Positions 34,538-43,744 of a DNA stretch of 64,000 nt are shown here, one piece after another. The notes below the pieces were generated by a model. The model saw nothing but the letters and a program-made list of their open reading frames with translations. It searched no databases and was not told where the DNA came from. Origin of the DNA: Segatella copri (GTDB lineage Bacteria > Bacteroidota > Bacteroidia > Bacteroidales > Bacteroidaceae). Location: the NCBI RefSeq assembly GCF_015074785.1, contig NZ_CP042464.1, positions 2,977,001 through 3,041,000 on the forward strand, given 5' to 3'. Numbering within the stretch: position 1 is the stretch's first letter; each line of letters opens with the position of its first letter. The position numbers and the translations under genes were made by a program.

Positions 34538-35401
34538 TTATTTTGCCTCTACGTTCTTTTCTTTCGCTCTCTTTGTGCTGGAAACGATGCTCCATACACC
34601 GGCGATGATGAGCGGAATGCTCAATATCTGTCCCATATCCATAGGCAGACCTGCCTCGAATGCCACCTGAATCTCCTTGGTATATTCGATGAAGAAACGG
34701 AAGGTGAAGATAAGGGTAAGGCAAAGACCGAAATAGAAACCGGTGCCTACGCTCTTAGGTCCTCTCTTCTTGTAGATGAAGAGGATGAGGAGGAAAAAGC
34801 AGAAGTATGCCAAAGCCTCGTAGAGCTGCCCCGGATGGCGTGGATACTGGTCTTCGCGAACGAAGATAAATGCCCAAGGCACATCGGTTACCTTGCCGAT
34901 AATCTCTGAATTCATCAGATTGCCCAAACGGATAAAGGTGGCTGTAATGCCTGAGCAGATACCCATATTATCGAGCACTACCCAGCCGCTCACCTTCATG
35001 TTGCGGCAATAGAGCCAGATGCCGACGAACATGCCGAATACGCCTCCGTGGCTCGCCAGTCCCTCATAACCCGTAAACTTCCAACTGCCGTCTGGCATGT
35101 GGTGAACAGGTATCAGCATCTCGATGAAGTGATCCCACTGGGTGAGGAAATATTCCGGCTGATAGAAGATGCAATGCCCCAAACGGCCACCTATCAGTAC
35201 ACCGAAGAAGATGTAGAGAAACAGTGGGGAGAACTTCTCATCTGAAAGCCCCTGCTGCTTGTAAAGCTTGCTCATGAGCAGATAGCCCAGCAGCAGACCA
35301 ATCATCCAGCAGGTGGAGTAGTAGCGGATGGTCATAGGACCCAGATGAGCCAGGATTGGGTCTGGGTCCCATACGATATAATTAAGCAGATTTGCTATCA
35401 T
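34538..35401 (-). CDS. lgt: Prolipoprotein diacylglyceryl transferase
   Basis: A 287-aa inner-membrane enzyme with about seven membrane helices. Family motifs include GGRLGHCIFYQPEYF, GLASHGGVFG with the conserved His, and RLGNLMNSEIIG. It adds diacylglycerol to the lipobox cysteine of prolipoproteins, the first lipidation step for the many lipoproteins in this window. It lies 18 nt after ychF in the same direction and probably shares its promoter. Confidence 0.95.
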   Translation of the reverse strand: MIANLLNYIVWDPDPILAHLGPMTIRYYSTCWMIGLLLGYLLMSKLYKQQGLSDEKFSPLFLYIFFGVLIGGRLGHCIFYQPEYFLTQWDHFIEMLIPVHHMPDGSWKFTGYEGLASHGGVFGMFVGIWLYCRNMKVSGWVVLDNMGICSGITATFIRLGNLMNSEIIGKVTDVPWAFIFVREDQYPRHPGQLYEALAYFCFFLLILFIYKKRGPKSVGTGFYFGLCLTLIFTFRFFIEYTKEIQVAFEAGLPMDMGQILSIPLIIAGVWSIVSSTKRAKEKNVEAK

Positions 35402-35419
35402 AACCGTAGAAGAATAGGA

Positions 35420-36523
35420 TTATACATTGAAGCGGAAGTGCATGATGTCACCATCCTGTACGACGTACTCCTTGCCCTCGATGCCGAGTTTACCAGCCTC
35501 GCGTACTGCAGCCTCAGAGCCATACTTGATATAGTCATCATACTTGATAACCTCTGCACGGATGAATCCCTTCTCGAAGTCGGTGTGGATGACGCCGGCA
35601 CACTGAGGAGCCTTCCAGCCCTTGTGATAGGTCCATGCCTTTACCTCCATCTCACCAGCGGTGATGAATGTTTCGAGGTTCAGCAGGGCATATGCCTTCT
35701 TGATGAGTCGGTTTACGCCGCTCTCTTCCAGTCCGAGTTCTTCGAGGAACATCAGTTTGTCCTCGTAGGTTTCGAGCGATGCGATGTCTTCCTCTGTCTT
35801 GGCAGCGATGACCATGCACTCAGCACCTTCTTCCTTGGCGATTTCCTCTACCTTCTTGCTATACTCGTTGCCGGTCTTGGCAGAAGCCTCGTCAACATTG
35901 GCTACGTAGAGCACAGGCTTGGTAGTGAGGAGGAAGAGGTCGTGAGCCACCTTCTGCTCTTCCTTGGTTTCGAAAGTAACGCCACGAGCATTCTTTCCCT
36001 GCTCCAGAACAGCCTTGTAAGCCTCCAGAACGGTAACCATCGTCTTAGCATCCTTGTTGCCTGCTGCAGCAGTCTTCTTCTGCTTGGTGAGCTGAGATTC
36101 GATAGTTTCCAGGTCCTTGAGCTGCAACTCTGTATCGATGACGCTCTTATCCTCCAAAGGATCAACCTTAGCGCCACCCTCGCGAACGATGTTGTCATCG
36201 TCGAAGCAGCGGATTACGTGGATGATAGCATCGCACTCACGGATATTTCCCAAGAATTTATTACCAAGACCTTCGCCCTTGCTGGCACCCTTTACGAGAC
36301 CTGCGATATCTACGATTTCGCAAGTAGCTGGGACGATGCGTCCTGGGTGAACAATCTCTGCCAACTTGTTGAGTCGCTCATCTGGTACGGTGATGACGCC
36401 CAAGTTTGGTTCGATAGTACAGAAAGGGAAGTTAGCTGCCTGTGCCTTTGCACTAGACAGACAGTTGAACAGTGTAGACTTACCCACGTTTGGGAGGCCT
36501 ACAATACCACATTTTAATGCCAT
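35420..36523 (-). CDS. ychF: Ribosome-binding ATPase YchF
   Basis: A 367-aa Obg-family protein. It has P-loop GLPNVGKS (9-16), a helical insertion, and the non-canonical NVDE motif (in YVANVDEAS) that gives ATP rather than GTP preference. The C-terminal TGS domain is about residues 282-365 ([21 protein letters not shown]). It binds the large ribosomal subunit and is linked to stress responses. Upstream is a TAACTTTG -7 element (complement of 36553-36560). Confidence 0.95.
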   Translation of the reverse strand: MALKCGIVGLPNVGKSTLFNCLSSAKAQAANFPFCTIEPNLGVITVPDERLNKLAEIVHPGRIVPATCEIVDIAGLVKGASKGEGLGNKFLGNIRECDAIIHVIRCFDDDNIVREGGAKVDPLEDKSVIDTELQLKDLETIESQLTKQKKTAAAGNKDAKTMVTVLEAYKAVLEQGKNARGVTFETKEEQKVAHDLFLLTTKPVLYVANVDEASAKTGNEYSKKVEEIAKEEGAECMVIAAKTEEDIASLETYEDKLMFLEELGLEESGVNRLIKKAYALLNLETFITAGEMEVKAWTYHKGWKAPQCAGVIHTDFEKGFIRAEVIKYDDYIKYGSEAAVREAGKLGIEGKEYVVQDGDIMHFRFNV

Positions 36524-36552
36524 TTTATCTTTAAACGTTTAAATTTCCGGTG

Positions 36553-36560
36553 CAAAGTTA
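36553..36560 (-). promoter_or_regulatory. -7 element of ychF-lgt
   Basis: TAACTTTG on the minus strand, about 30 nt upstream of the ychF ATG. Confidence 0.5.
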
Positions 36561-36607
36561 CACATTATAAATGAAAGATACGAAGAAATCGTGGAAAATT
36601 AACTAAA

Positions 36608-36638
36608 AAAGGCATTCACGATGCTGGTGAATGCCTTT
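36608..36638 (-). terminator. Terminator after a decayed gene tail
   Basis: AAAGGCATTCAC (36608-36619) pairs with GTGAATGCCTTT (36627-36638). On the minus strand it is followed by T6. Confidence 0.7.
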
Positions 36639-36664
36639 CTGATGATTACTATGATAAGTATTTG

Positions 36665-36706
36665 TTATTTCAAGACAGCTTTCTTGCCGTTGATGATGTA
36701 AACTCC
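36665..36706 (-). pseudogene. Orphan secretion-tail fragment
   Basis: The minus strand encodes GVYIINGKKAVLK and a stop, the usual C-terminal end of Prevotella secreted proteins with a type IX-like sorting tail. An in-frame stop lies directly upstream. It is followed by a strong terminator. It looks like the last trace of a deleted surface-protein gene. Bases 36707-36797 show nothing else. Confidence 0.4.
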
Positions 36707-36797
36707 CTACAATATAGAGACGCATCCTCCTGAATAATACTATTTCTTTTGATTTTATCCTTCTGAAATCTTTTAGATCTTACCTATAGGCAATCTT

Positions 36798-37181
36798 TTA
36801 GATTACCCCCTTCCACAATCCGTGAAGGTTGCAGTATTCTCGAGCCGTAACATCCTTGGCTTCTGCGTTGGTCAGGAAGATAGCCTCTGGCTTTTCGCCT
36901 GGCTTCAACTCATGACGAAGCACATCGGTAGGGGTGAGCAACTCAATCCACTGGATGTAATGCTCTGGAAGCATCGGATGCTCCACACTTCCTACTGTTA
37001 CGCGATAGCCGCCCTCAATAGGTTCTATCACAGGCACGTGCTTCTCTTTGGCGCCATCGCTGGTGTTTTCCTTCATCAGCTTCATCGGCTCGCCACAGCA
37101 ACTGAGCACGGCTCCTGGGTTTACAACTTCTACTACATTGCCACAAATCTGGCAGCGGTAGATTTCTCTAACTTTTGTCAT
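36798..37181 (-). CDS. dfx: Desulfoferrodoxin (superoxide reductase)
   Basis: A 127-aa two-iron superoxide reductase. The N-terminal desulforedoxin-type Fe(Cys)4 centre uses Cys10, Cys13, Cys28 and Cys29. The catalytic iron site has Glu46-Lys47-His48, His68, His74, Cys117 and His120 (EYCNLHGLW). It reduces superoxide to peroxide without making oxygen, as suits an anaerobe. The ATG at 37181 has a near-perfect AGGAGG ribosome binding site; the longer frame would add 18 unlikely residues. It follows rubredoxin by 106 nt, and rubredoxin is its usual electron donor. Confidence 0.95.
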   Translation of the reverse strand: MTKVREIYRCQICGNVVEVVNPGAVLSCCGEPMKLMKENTSDGAKEKHVPVIEPIEGGYRVTVGSVEHPMLPEHYIQWIELLTPTDVLRHELKPGEKPEAIFLTNAEAKDVTAREYCNLHGLWKGVI

Positions 37182-37287
37182 AATGGTTCCTCCTATTATT
37201 TTATGAATGTATCGCCTGTATATCAGGCATTTCATTCAGATGATTCCTTTGTGAGGATATCCTTCGTGTGATTCCTCCAAAAGAGCC

Positions 37288-37452
37288 TTATTCCTCTACA
37301 GGGCTGAAATCTTCCTTGCCTACTCCGCAAAGAGGGCAAACCCAATCATCTGGGATGTCTTCGAATGCTGTACCTGGAGCGATGCCGCCCTCTGGATCAC
37401 CTACTTCTGGATCATAAATCCAACCACACACGTCGCAAACATATTTCTTCAT
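37288..37452 (-). CDS. Rubredoxin
   Basis: A 54-aa protein with the Fe(Cys)4 ligands Cys6, Cys9, Cys39 and Cys42 in [12 protein letters not shown] and [10 protein letters not shown]. It is a small cytoplasmic electron carrier. It heads a two-gene operon with desulfoferrodoxin, to which it likely delivers electrons. A full promoter lies at 37545-37576. Confidence 0.95.
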   Translation of the reverse strand: MKKYVCDVCGWIYDPEVGDPEGGIAPGTAFEDIPDDWVCPLCGVGKEDFSPVEE

Positions 37453-37544
37453 AATGTTCCTTTCTTTCTTAATTTGATTGATTTCTGTTATCTATTCACT
37501 TTTAATCAGACAGGTGCGTTTGCATATCAGTCTGATTTACTATG

Positions 37545-37576
37545 CAAATATACACTTTATTTCTGTAAGAACCAAA
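37545..37576 (-). promoter_or_regulatory. Promoter of the rubredoxin-desulfoferrodoxin operon
   Basis: Minus strand TTTG (complement of 37573-37576), 20-bp spacer, TATATTTG (complement of 37545-37552). The leader is about 85 nt long. Confidence 0.7.
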
Positions 37577-37698
37577 TAAATTTGAAAATGTTATAATTTT
37601 ATTATCCTTTTTAATCTAAATAAACAAAGATTTCTAGATGTACTTGTGAATAAAGGAGTTATTTGTCTTTTTAGTAGTGTTTTGATAGAAGATTTGAT

Positions 37699-37714
37699 TG
37701 TTTCATGTGAAACA
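37699..37714. other. parS-like site (15/16)
   Basis: TGTTTCATGTGAAACA differs at one central base from the widely conserved parS TGTTTCACGTGAAACA, the ParB binding site for chromosome segregation. Confidence 0.5.
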
Positions 37715-37727
37715 TCTCGAAAAAGAA

Positions 37728-37764
37728 AAGCTCGCAAGATGATTGTTTGGTATCTTGCGAGCTT
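37728..37764 (-). terminator. Terminator of polA
   Basis: AAGCTCGCAAGAT (37728-37740) pairs perfectly with ATCTTGCGAGCTT (37752-37764). On the minus strand it is followed by TTTCTTTTTC. Confidence 0.75.
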
Positions 37765-37813
37765 CTTTGTATTTAAGTTGCCTTGCGGTTTCTGCGGCCG
37801 CTTTCTGTTTTTT

Positions 37814-40585
37814 CTAATGTGCTTCTAGCCAGTTGTTTCCCCATCCGGCATCAGCAACCAGAGGCACACTGAGCTGGTAGGCGTTCTGCATCTCTTCTAC
37901 CACAATCTTCTCTACCTTTTCCTTCTCTTCCGGATATACGGAGAAGTTGAGTTCGTCATGCACCTGGATAATCATCTTGCTCCTGATGCCTTCTGCTCTG
38001 AATCGGTTGAAGATGCGGATCATAGCCACTTTGATGATGTCTGCCTCAGAGCCCTGGATAGGGGCATTGATGGCATTGCGCTCGGCAAATCCTCTTACAG
38101 TACCATTCTTGCTGTTGATGTCTGGCAGGTAGCGACGGCGGTGGAAGAGGGTTTCGGCATAGCCTTTCTCTCTTGCCATTTCCTTTGCCTTCTCCATGTA
38201 AGCCTGAACACCAGGGAAGGTGCGGAAGTAGTCTTCTATGATCTGCTTTGCCTCTCGGTTTTCGATGTTCATGCGTTGGGCAAGACCGAAGGTCGTAATG
38301 CCGTAGATGATGCCGAAGTTGGCAGTTTTTGCCTTCTTGCGCTGTGCATCTGTTACTTCTTTGATGTCTTCGTGCCAAATCTTGGCAGCTGTAGCTGCAT
38401 GAATATCAGAGCCTTCACGGAATGCTTCTACCATGTTTGGATCCTGGCTCAGGTGTGCCATGATGCGAAGTTCTATCTGTGAATAGTCGGCAGAGAAGAA
38501 CAGGCAGCCTGGTTCTGGGATGAAGCATCTGCGTATCTCCTTGCCATCGTCATCGCGTACAGGAATATTCTGCAGGTTCGGATCGCTTGAAGAAAGGCGA
38601 CCTGTGGCTGTGATGGCTTGGTTGAAAGAGGCATGAATGTGACCGGTGCGAGAGTTGATAAGCTTTGGAAGGGCATCTATATAGGTTCCCAAAAGTTTCT
38701 TTAAACCTCTGTAGTTCAGTATCTCATCGATGATTGGACTCTTGCTGCGCAGCTGCTGAAGAACTTCTTCGCTTGTTACGTACTGGCCCGTCTTCGTCTT
38801 CTTAGGCTTCTCCACAATCTTCATCTTTCCGAAGAGTATTTCTCCAACCTGGCGTGGGGAAGCGATATTGAACGATTCGCCTGCCAACTCATAGATATGA
38901 TGTTCTATCTCATTGAGGCGATTGGTGAGTTTCTCGGATGTTTCCTTCAGGGTATCGGTGTCGATGCATACTCCCGTCATCTCCATGTGGGCTAAAACAG
39001 GTACAAGCGGCATTTCTACATTCCAGAACAGATCTTCACAATCTATCTCTTTGAGTTTTGGTTCGAGCACATTTTTCAATCTCAAGGTGATGTCGGCATC
39101 TTCGGCAGCATATTCGTAAATGTCTGATGGGGCGAGATCGCGCATCGACTTCTGGTTCTTTCCCTTCGGGCCAATCAGTTCTTCGATGTGGATGGTCTGA
39201 TAGTTGAGGAATACTTCTGCCAAGTAATCCATGTTGTGGTATAGTTCTGGCTGGATGAGATAGTGGGCGAGCATCGTATCGAACATCTTGCCCTGAATCT
39301 CTATGCCGTAGTTCATCAACACCTCGTAATCGTATTTGATGTTCTGCCCCACTTTCAAGATTTCCGGGTCCTCGTAGAGAGGTTTGAAGATGTTTACGAT
39401 TTTTAAGGCTTCTTCACGATTTGCCGGAATTGCTACGTAGAAAGCCTCTTTTTCCTTCACGGCAAAGCTCAAACCCACCAATTCTGCATCAATAGCAGCG
39501 GTAGATGTGGTCTCTGTGTCTAGACTGAGAATATTGAATGTCAATAAATAATCATAAAGTTTCCTTGCATCTGCTTCTGTATCAATGAGTTTATATGAAT
39601 GAGTGGTCGTTTTAAGGGTCTCAAAACTCGCGTTTTTTGACTCTTCCTTACCATCGGCAGGCTGTGTGCCAAATAAATCGAGCTCTCCTGTAGGTTTTGT
39701 TTGCACCTTTTTAGGTTTGTTAAGAACTCGGTTGGCAAACGACTTAAACTCCAACTCGGTGAAGATTTCATCCAATTTTGTATTGTCTGGTTCTACCCGT
39801 TTCAAATCTTCCATCTTGATCTCTACCGGAACATCGGTTCGTATGGTTGCCAGGAACTTTGACATCCTGATATCTTCTACAGCACCCTCCACTTTTTCGC
39901 GGAGCTTGCCTTTCACTTGAGAAGAGTTCTCGATAAGACCTTCTACACTACCGAACTCGTTGATAAGTTTGATGGCTGTCTTTTCTCCCACGCCCGGACA
40001 GCCTGGGAAGTTATCAGCTGAGTCGCCCATCAGAGCAAGAAGGTCGATAACCTGGAGTGGGGAAGTGATGCTGTATTTCTCTTCAATTTCCTGTACGCCC
40101 AACTTTTCGTATCCACCGCCATGACGAGGACGGAACATGAAAACATTGTTACGAACCAGTTGTGCGTAATCCTTATCGGGTGTGAGCATGTAGGTTTCCA
40201 TCCCCTTTTCACCTGCCTTCAAGGCAACTGTTCCAATGATATCATCCGCCTCGAAACCATCTACCTGAAGGATAGGGATATGATATGCCTCCAGGATATT
40301 TTTGATGATAGGCACAGAGAGTTTGATGTCTTCCGGTGTCTCTTCTCGTTGAGCTTTATATGCAGGGAATGCCTCATGACGGAAAGTCTTGCCATGGTCG
40401 AAAGCTACCGCTATATGGGTAGGTTTCTCCTTGGTAAGTATCTCGTTGAGGGTATTGCAGAACCCCATTACACACGAAGTATTGAGTCCCTTCGAATTGA
40501 TTCGAGGGGCTTTCATAAAGGCGTAATACGACCTATAAATGAGCGCATACGCGTCTAAAAGGAACAATTTATCCATAATATTCAT
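37814..40585 (-). CDS. polA: DNA polymerase I
   Basis: A 923-aa protein with all three activities. The 5'-nuclease is at about 1-300 (FLLDAYALIYRSYYAF, GDSADNFPGCPGVGEKTA). The 3'-5' exonuclease is at about 340-530, with an intact LSLDTETTS start and NIKYDYEVL. The polymerase is at about 550-923, with RLSSSDPNLQNIPVR, FFSADYSQIELRIMAH, AKTANFGIIYGIT and IIQVHDELNF. It fills gaps and removes RNA primers. MDKLFLLD at 40576 is an equally good start. Single gene ending in its own terminator. Confidence 0.97.
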   Translation of the reverse strand: MNIMDKLFLLDAYALIYRSYYAFMKAPRINSKGLNTSCVMGFCNTLNEILTKEKPTHIAVAFDHGKTFRHEAFPAYKAQREETPEDIKLSVPIIKNILEAYHIPILQVDGFEADDIIGTVALKAGEKGMETYMLTPDKDYAQLVRNNVFMFRPRHGGGYEKLGVQEIEEKYSITSPLQVIDLLALMGDSADNFPGCPGVGEKTAIKLINEFGSVEGLIENSSQVKGKLREKVEGAVEDIRMSKFLATIRTDVPVEIKMEDLKRVEPDNTKLDEIFTELEFKSFANRVLNKPKKVQTKPTGELDLFGTQPADGKEESKNASFETLKTTTHSYKLIDTEADARKLYDYLLTFNILSLDTETTSTAAIDAELVGLSFAVKEKEAFYVAIPANREEALKIVNIFKPLYEDPEILKVGQNIKYDYEVLMNYGIEIQGKMFDTMLAHYLIQPELYHNMDYLAEVFLNYQTIHIEELIGPKGKNQKSMRDLAPSDIYEYAAEDADITLRLKNVLEPKLKEIDCEDLFWNVEMPLVPVLAHMEMTGVCIDTDTLKETSEKLTNRLNEIEHHIYELAGESFNIASPRQVGEILFGKMKIVEKPKKTKTGQYVTSEEVLQQLRSKSPIIDEILNYRGLKKLLGTYIDALPKLINSRTGHIHASFNQAITATGRLSSSDPNLQNIPVRDDDGKEIRRCFIPEPGCLFFSADYSQIELRIMAHLSQDPNMVEAFREGSDIHAATAAKIWHEDIKEVTDAQRKKAKTANFGIIYGITTFGLAQRMNIENREAKQIIEDYFRTFPGVQAYMEKAKEMAREKGYAETLFHRRRYLPDINSKNGTVRGFAERNAINAPIQGSEADIIKVAMIRIFNRFRAEGIRSKMIIQVHDELNFSVYPEEKEKVEKIVVEEMQNAYQLSVPLVADAGWGNNWLEAH

Positions 40586-40636
40586 TTTTGTGGTGTAAAA
40601 TTACTAAAAAAATGCGATATTTCAAGAAGAATTGAT

Positions 40637-40644
40637 TAATTTTG
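40637..40644 (+). promoter_or_regulatory. -7 element of the polyprenyl synthase gene
   Basis: TAATTTTG, 39 nt before the ATG at 40684. Confidence 0.45.
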
Positions 40645-40683
40645 TAACAAATTTCAGAAATTAAGTAGATTTACTCACATATA

Positions 40684-41661
40684 ATGGACTATTTATCACT
40701 TATCAAGCTGCCTATAAAGGCAGAATTAGCAGATTTTATAGATTTGTTCAACAAGTCTCTTATGCATAGCGATGGCCTCCTTTCCCAGGTGCTCGATCAT
40801 ATCCGTCAGCGCGCTGGAAAACGTATGCGCCCTATACTCATCTTGTTGATGGCACGTAATTTTGGAAAGGTTTCCAGTGTTACCCAGCATTCTGCTGTAG
40901 GTCTGGAGCTTCTTCATACCGCTTCGCTGGTACATGATGATGTGGTTGATGAGAGTGGGGAGCGCCGCGGACAGGCTAGCGTGAATGCTACTTATAATAA
41001 TAAGGTGGCTGTGCTTGTGGGCGATTTCATTCTTTCCACCGCCTTGCTTCATGTATCTTATTCGCATTCAGAGGAAATCGTGCGTTATCTTGCTGAGTTG
41101 GGACGTATCCTGTCTAATGGTGAGATTCTTCAGCTCAACAGTATCAGTAATGAAGAGATATCGGAAGATATTTATTATCAGGTGATTAAGCAGAAAACGG
41201 CTGCTCTCTTTGAGGCTTGCGCCGGTATCGGAGCGATGTCTGCCAATGCTTCAGAACTGCAGATTGAAGAGGCGAAGCGTTTCGGACAGAACTTGGGCAT
41301 CATCTTCCAGATCCGTGATGATATCTTTGATTATTATGATTCCAAGGAGATAGGTAAACCTACTGGTAATGATATGGTTGAAGGAAAACTGACTTTGCCT
41401 GTAATATATGCTTTGAAGTCTACCGGTGATGAGGAGATGATGAAGCTTGCCAGAAAGGTAAAGGCTCATACTGTGACGGCAGACGAAATAGCTCAGTTAG
41501 TGGCATTTACAAAGGAAAACGGAGGTATTGAATATGCGGATAAGCGCATGTGGGATTTCCATGCCGAAGCCATGAATTTCCTCGATACTTATGTGGAGGA
41601 TAAGGATATTTACAATGCCTTGAAGGCTTACCTGGATTTTGTGATTGAAAGAAAAGCTTAA
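40684..41661 (+). CDS. Polyprenyl diphosphate synthase (IspB/HepT-like)
   Basis: A 325-aa all-trans isoprenyl diphosphate synthase. The two Asp-rich metal-binding motifs are DDVVD (about 82-86, in LVHDDVVDES) and DDIFD (about 218-222, in IRDDIFDYYD). GKRMRP near residue 40 binds diphosphate. It extends farnesyl diphosphate with isopentenyl diphosphate, most likely for the menaquinone side chain used by fumarate reductase. Chain length cannot be read from sequence alone. Confidence 0.93.
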   Translation: MDYLSLIKLPIKAELADFIDLFNKSLMHSDGLLSQVLDHIRQRAGKRMRPILILLMARNFGKVSSVTQHSAVGLELLHTASLVHDDVVDESGERRGQASVNATYNNKVAVLVGDFILSTALLHVSYSHSEEIVRYLAELGRILSNGEILQLNSISNEEISEDIYYQVIKQKTAALFEACAGIGAMSANASELQIEEAKRFGQNLGIIFQIRDDIFDYYDSKEIGKPTGNDMVEGKLTLPVIYALKSTGDEEMMKLARKVKAHTVTADEIAQLVAFTKENGGIEYADKRMWDFHAEAMNFLDTYVEDKDIYNALKAYLDFVIERKA

Positions 41662-41690
41662 TATAAAAATTGAAGAAAAACATAATATAA

Positions 41691-41723
41691 AAAGGGTTGG
41701 TTCTCAGAGAGAATCAACCCTTT
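41691..41723. terminator. Bidirectional terminator between polyprenyl synthase and deoC
   Basis: AAAGGGTTGGTTCTC (41691-41705) pairs with GAGAATCAACCCTTT (41709-41723), with one G-U pair. Confidence 0.75.
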
Positions 41724-41759
41724 GCGTTTTTGTATTCTGTTGATAATCAGTTACTTTTT

Positions 41760-42695
41760 TTAGAAGTATTTAATCTCCTTGCCAAGAATTTCGCTCAAGA
41801 GGAGGTTTGTCAGGCGTGATGTGCCGAGGCGCAACCACTGGTTGGTCAGCCATTTCTCGCCCAAAACTTCCTTCACGATAGTGTAGTAAACTACGGCATC
41901 ATGAACGGTATTGATACCACCTGCAGGCTTGAAACCAATCTGAATGCCAGTCTTTTCGTAATATGCCTTGATAGCCTGGCACATAACGTATGCTGCTTCT
42001 GGGGTAGCTGAGACCTTCTCCTTGCCTGTTGAGGTTTTGATATAGTCAGAACCTGAGTACATTGCGAGGATAGAAGCCTTCATGATGTTGCTGCAATTCT
42101 TCAGATCACCTGTCTCCAGAATGCACTTCATCTTATGCTCTCCGCATGTCTCCTTGAGTTCCTGAATATCATCGCAGAGACCCTCGTAATCTTCGCTGAA
42201 GAACTTGCCAACAGGCATTACGATATCCACCTCTGTAGCACCATCCTTGATAGCCATAGCGGTTTCTGCAATCTTTACCTCGATAAAGGTCTGAGAGGAT
42301 GGGAAATTACCGCTTACTACAGCAATTTCTACGCCGTCAACCTCCAGACTCTGGCTGATAAGGCCGGCAAAGTTAGGGTAGGTACATACGGTTGCTACGT
42401 GAGGAAGCTGAGGATAATCCTTGGCAAACTGGTTCACCTTTTCAATCATCTTCAGGATGCTTTCTTCTGTATCTTCTGTATGGAGAGAAGTCAACTCGAT
42501 GCTACCGAAGAGGAACTTCTTGACCTCCATGGTCTCATTCTCTGCTACCTTCTCATCGAGAATCTTCTTTACTGCAGCAGCTACTTCCTCATCGTTGAGG
42601 TTGCAGTTGTACTGCTTCAAAACTGATAAATACTTGTCGTCTGACTCTTTATACTGTCCCTGCTGTGCAAGAACCTGTTCTTTAATACTGCTCAT
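41760..42695 (-). CDS. deoC: Deoxyribose-phosphate aldolase
   Basis: A 311-aa class-I aldolase with a TIM barrel. The Schiff-base lysine is in IKTSTGK, and the second conserved lysine is in GFKPAGGI. TEVDIVMPVG carries the conserved Asp. The N-terminal 60 residues are longer than in E. coli DeoC, as in other Bacteroidota. It splits 2-deoxyribose-5-phosphate to acetaldehyde and glyceraldehyde-3-phosphate. It heads away from mazG/dtd with 54-nt spacing. Confidence 0.93.
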   Translation of the reverse strand: MSSIKEQVLAQQGQYKESDDKYLSVLKQYNCNLNDEEVAAAVKKILDEKVAENETMEVKKFLFGSIELTSLHTEDTEESILKMIEKVNQFAKDYPQLPHVATVCTYPNFAGLISQSLEVDGVEIAVVSGNFPSSQTFIEVKIAETAMAIKDGATEVDIVMPVGKFFSEDYEGLCDDIQELKETCGEHKMKCILETGDLKNCSNIMKASILAMYSGSDYIKTSTGKEKVSATPEAAYVMCQAIKAYYEKTGIQIGFKPAGGINTVHDAVVYYTIVKEVLGEKWLTNQWLRLGTSRLTNLLLSEILGKEIKYF

Positions 42696-42749
42696 ACTTA
42701 ATGTTATTTATATAATTATTAAAGTTAAGTTTTTATATGAATAGCAATT

Positions 42750-43109
42750 TTAATTCTTGTTATCTTGTTCTTTATCTTCCTGATGTTCAGATAGTTTGGG
42801 GTTGTTTTTATGCCTTTCAGAGTCCCTTTTGGTCTTCTTGTCAAAACTCTTCTGGAGTTCTTCTGTCAAGTCAACCCCTGTCTGATTTGCCAGGCAGATA
42901 AGCACCCAAAGAACATCGGCCATCTCTTCGCCCAAGTTAGGTTTCTCGCCTTTCTTAAAACTCTGGTCGCCGTATGTTCGGGCAATGACGCGTGCCAGTT
43001 CGCCCACTTCTTCCGTGAGGCAAGCCATATTGGTCAGTTCGCTGAAATAGCGTACGCCATATTCTTTAATCCACTGATCTACAGCTTCTTGTGCTTCTTT
43101 TATTGTCAT
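42750..43109 (-). CDS. MazG-like nucleotide pyrophosphohydrolase
   Basis: A 119-aa all-alpha NTP-PPase. The metal-binding helices are present: LTEEVGELARV (EEVGE) and GEEMADVLWVLICLA (ExxD). The C-terminal 25 residues are charged and probably disordered. It likely cleans non-canonical or excess nucleoside triphosphates. It is 49 nt downstream of dtd in the same direction, so co-transcription is likely. Confidence 0.88.
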   Translation of the reverse strand: MTIKEAQEAVDQWIKEYGVRYFSELTNMACLTEEVGELARVIARTYGDQSFKKGEKPNLGEEMADVLWVLICLANQTGVDLTEELQKSFDKKTKRDSERHKNNPKLSEHQEDKEQDNKN

Positions 43110-43158
43110 CTTCCTAATTCTTTTATGGGGAAAGATGCCTTTCTTTCAGGGTAGGGCA

Positions 43159-43611
43159 TTATTCCTTGTTGTGAGTATCCATCATGATGGTTACCGGTCC
43201 ATCGTTCAGTAAATCTACCTTCATATCGGCACCAAATTCGCCTGTTCCTACAGGCTTTCCGAGTGCATCGGATAGCTTTTTGCAGAACTCCTCATAGAGT
43301 GGAACGCTGATTTCGTGCTTGGCTGCTCTGAGCCAGCTTGGGCGGTTTCCTTTCTTGTAGCTGGCGAATAGGGTGAACTGGCTGATGACCAGAATCTCAC
43401 CATTTATATCCATGATAGAGCGGTTCATAACGTGGTTTTCGTCGTCGAAAACACGGAGTCCTATTACCTTTCTGACCAGCCAGTCTACATCTTCTGAAGT
43501 GTCGCTTTCCTCTATTCCCAGAAGGATCAGATAGCCTTGTCTGATAGCAGATTTAACCTCTCCTTCTATGGTAACTGAGGCGTGAGAGACACGCTGTATT
43601 ACGATTCTCAT
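43159..43611 (-). CDS. dtd: D-aminoacyl-tRNA deacylase
   Basis: A 150-aa protein of standard length with SQFTLFASYKKGNRPSW (the SQxxL motif) and NDGPVTIMMDT (the GP motif that rejects L-amino acids). It frees tRNA from D-amino acids and Gly-tRNA-Ala mischarges. A TATATTTG -7 element lies at the complement of 43731-43738. The leader region 43612-43660 carries TTGAACTTTGAA-type short repeats. Confidence 0.95.
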   Translation of the reverse strand: MRIVIQRVSHASVTIEGEVKSAIRQGYLILLGIEESDTSEDVDWLVRKVIGLRVFDDENHVMNRSIMDINGEILVISQFTLFASYKKGNRPSWLRAAKHEISVPLYEEFCKKLSDALGKPVGTGEFGADMKVDLLNDGPVTIMMDTHNKE

Positions 43612-43744
43612 ATTACTACTTTGAACTTTGAATGTTGAACATAGAACTTTATGAATAGCATTTGTGGAATGCTTGCTTCGGTTCTGTTCTTCTTCTTATT
43701 ATTAATATATATATAGTATAGTTTGAACTGCAAATATACAACTT

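Noticed and set aside
35345..36517. 390-aa ORF opposite ychF
   Set aside because: Shadow frame of a fully conserved YchF.
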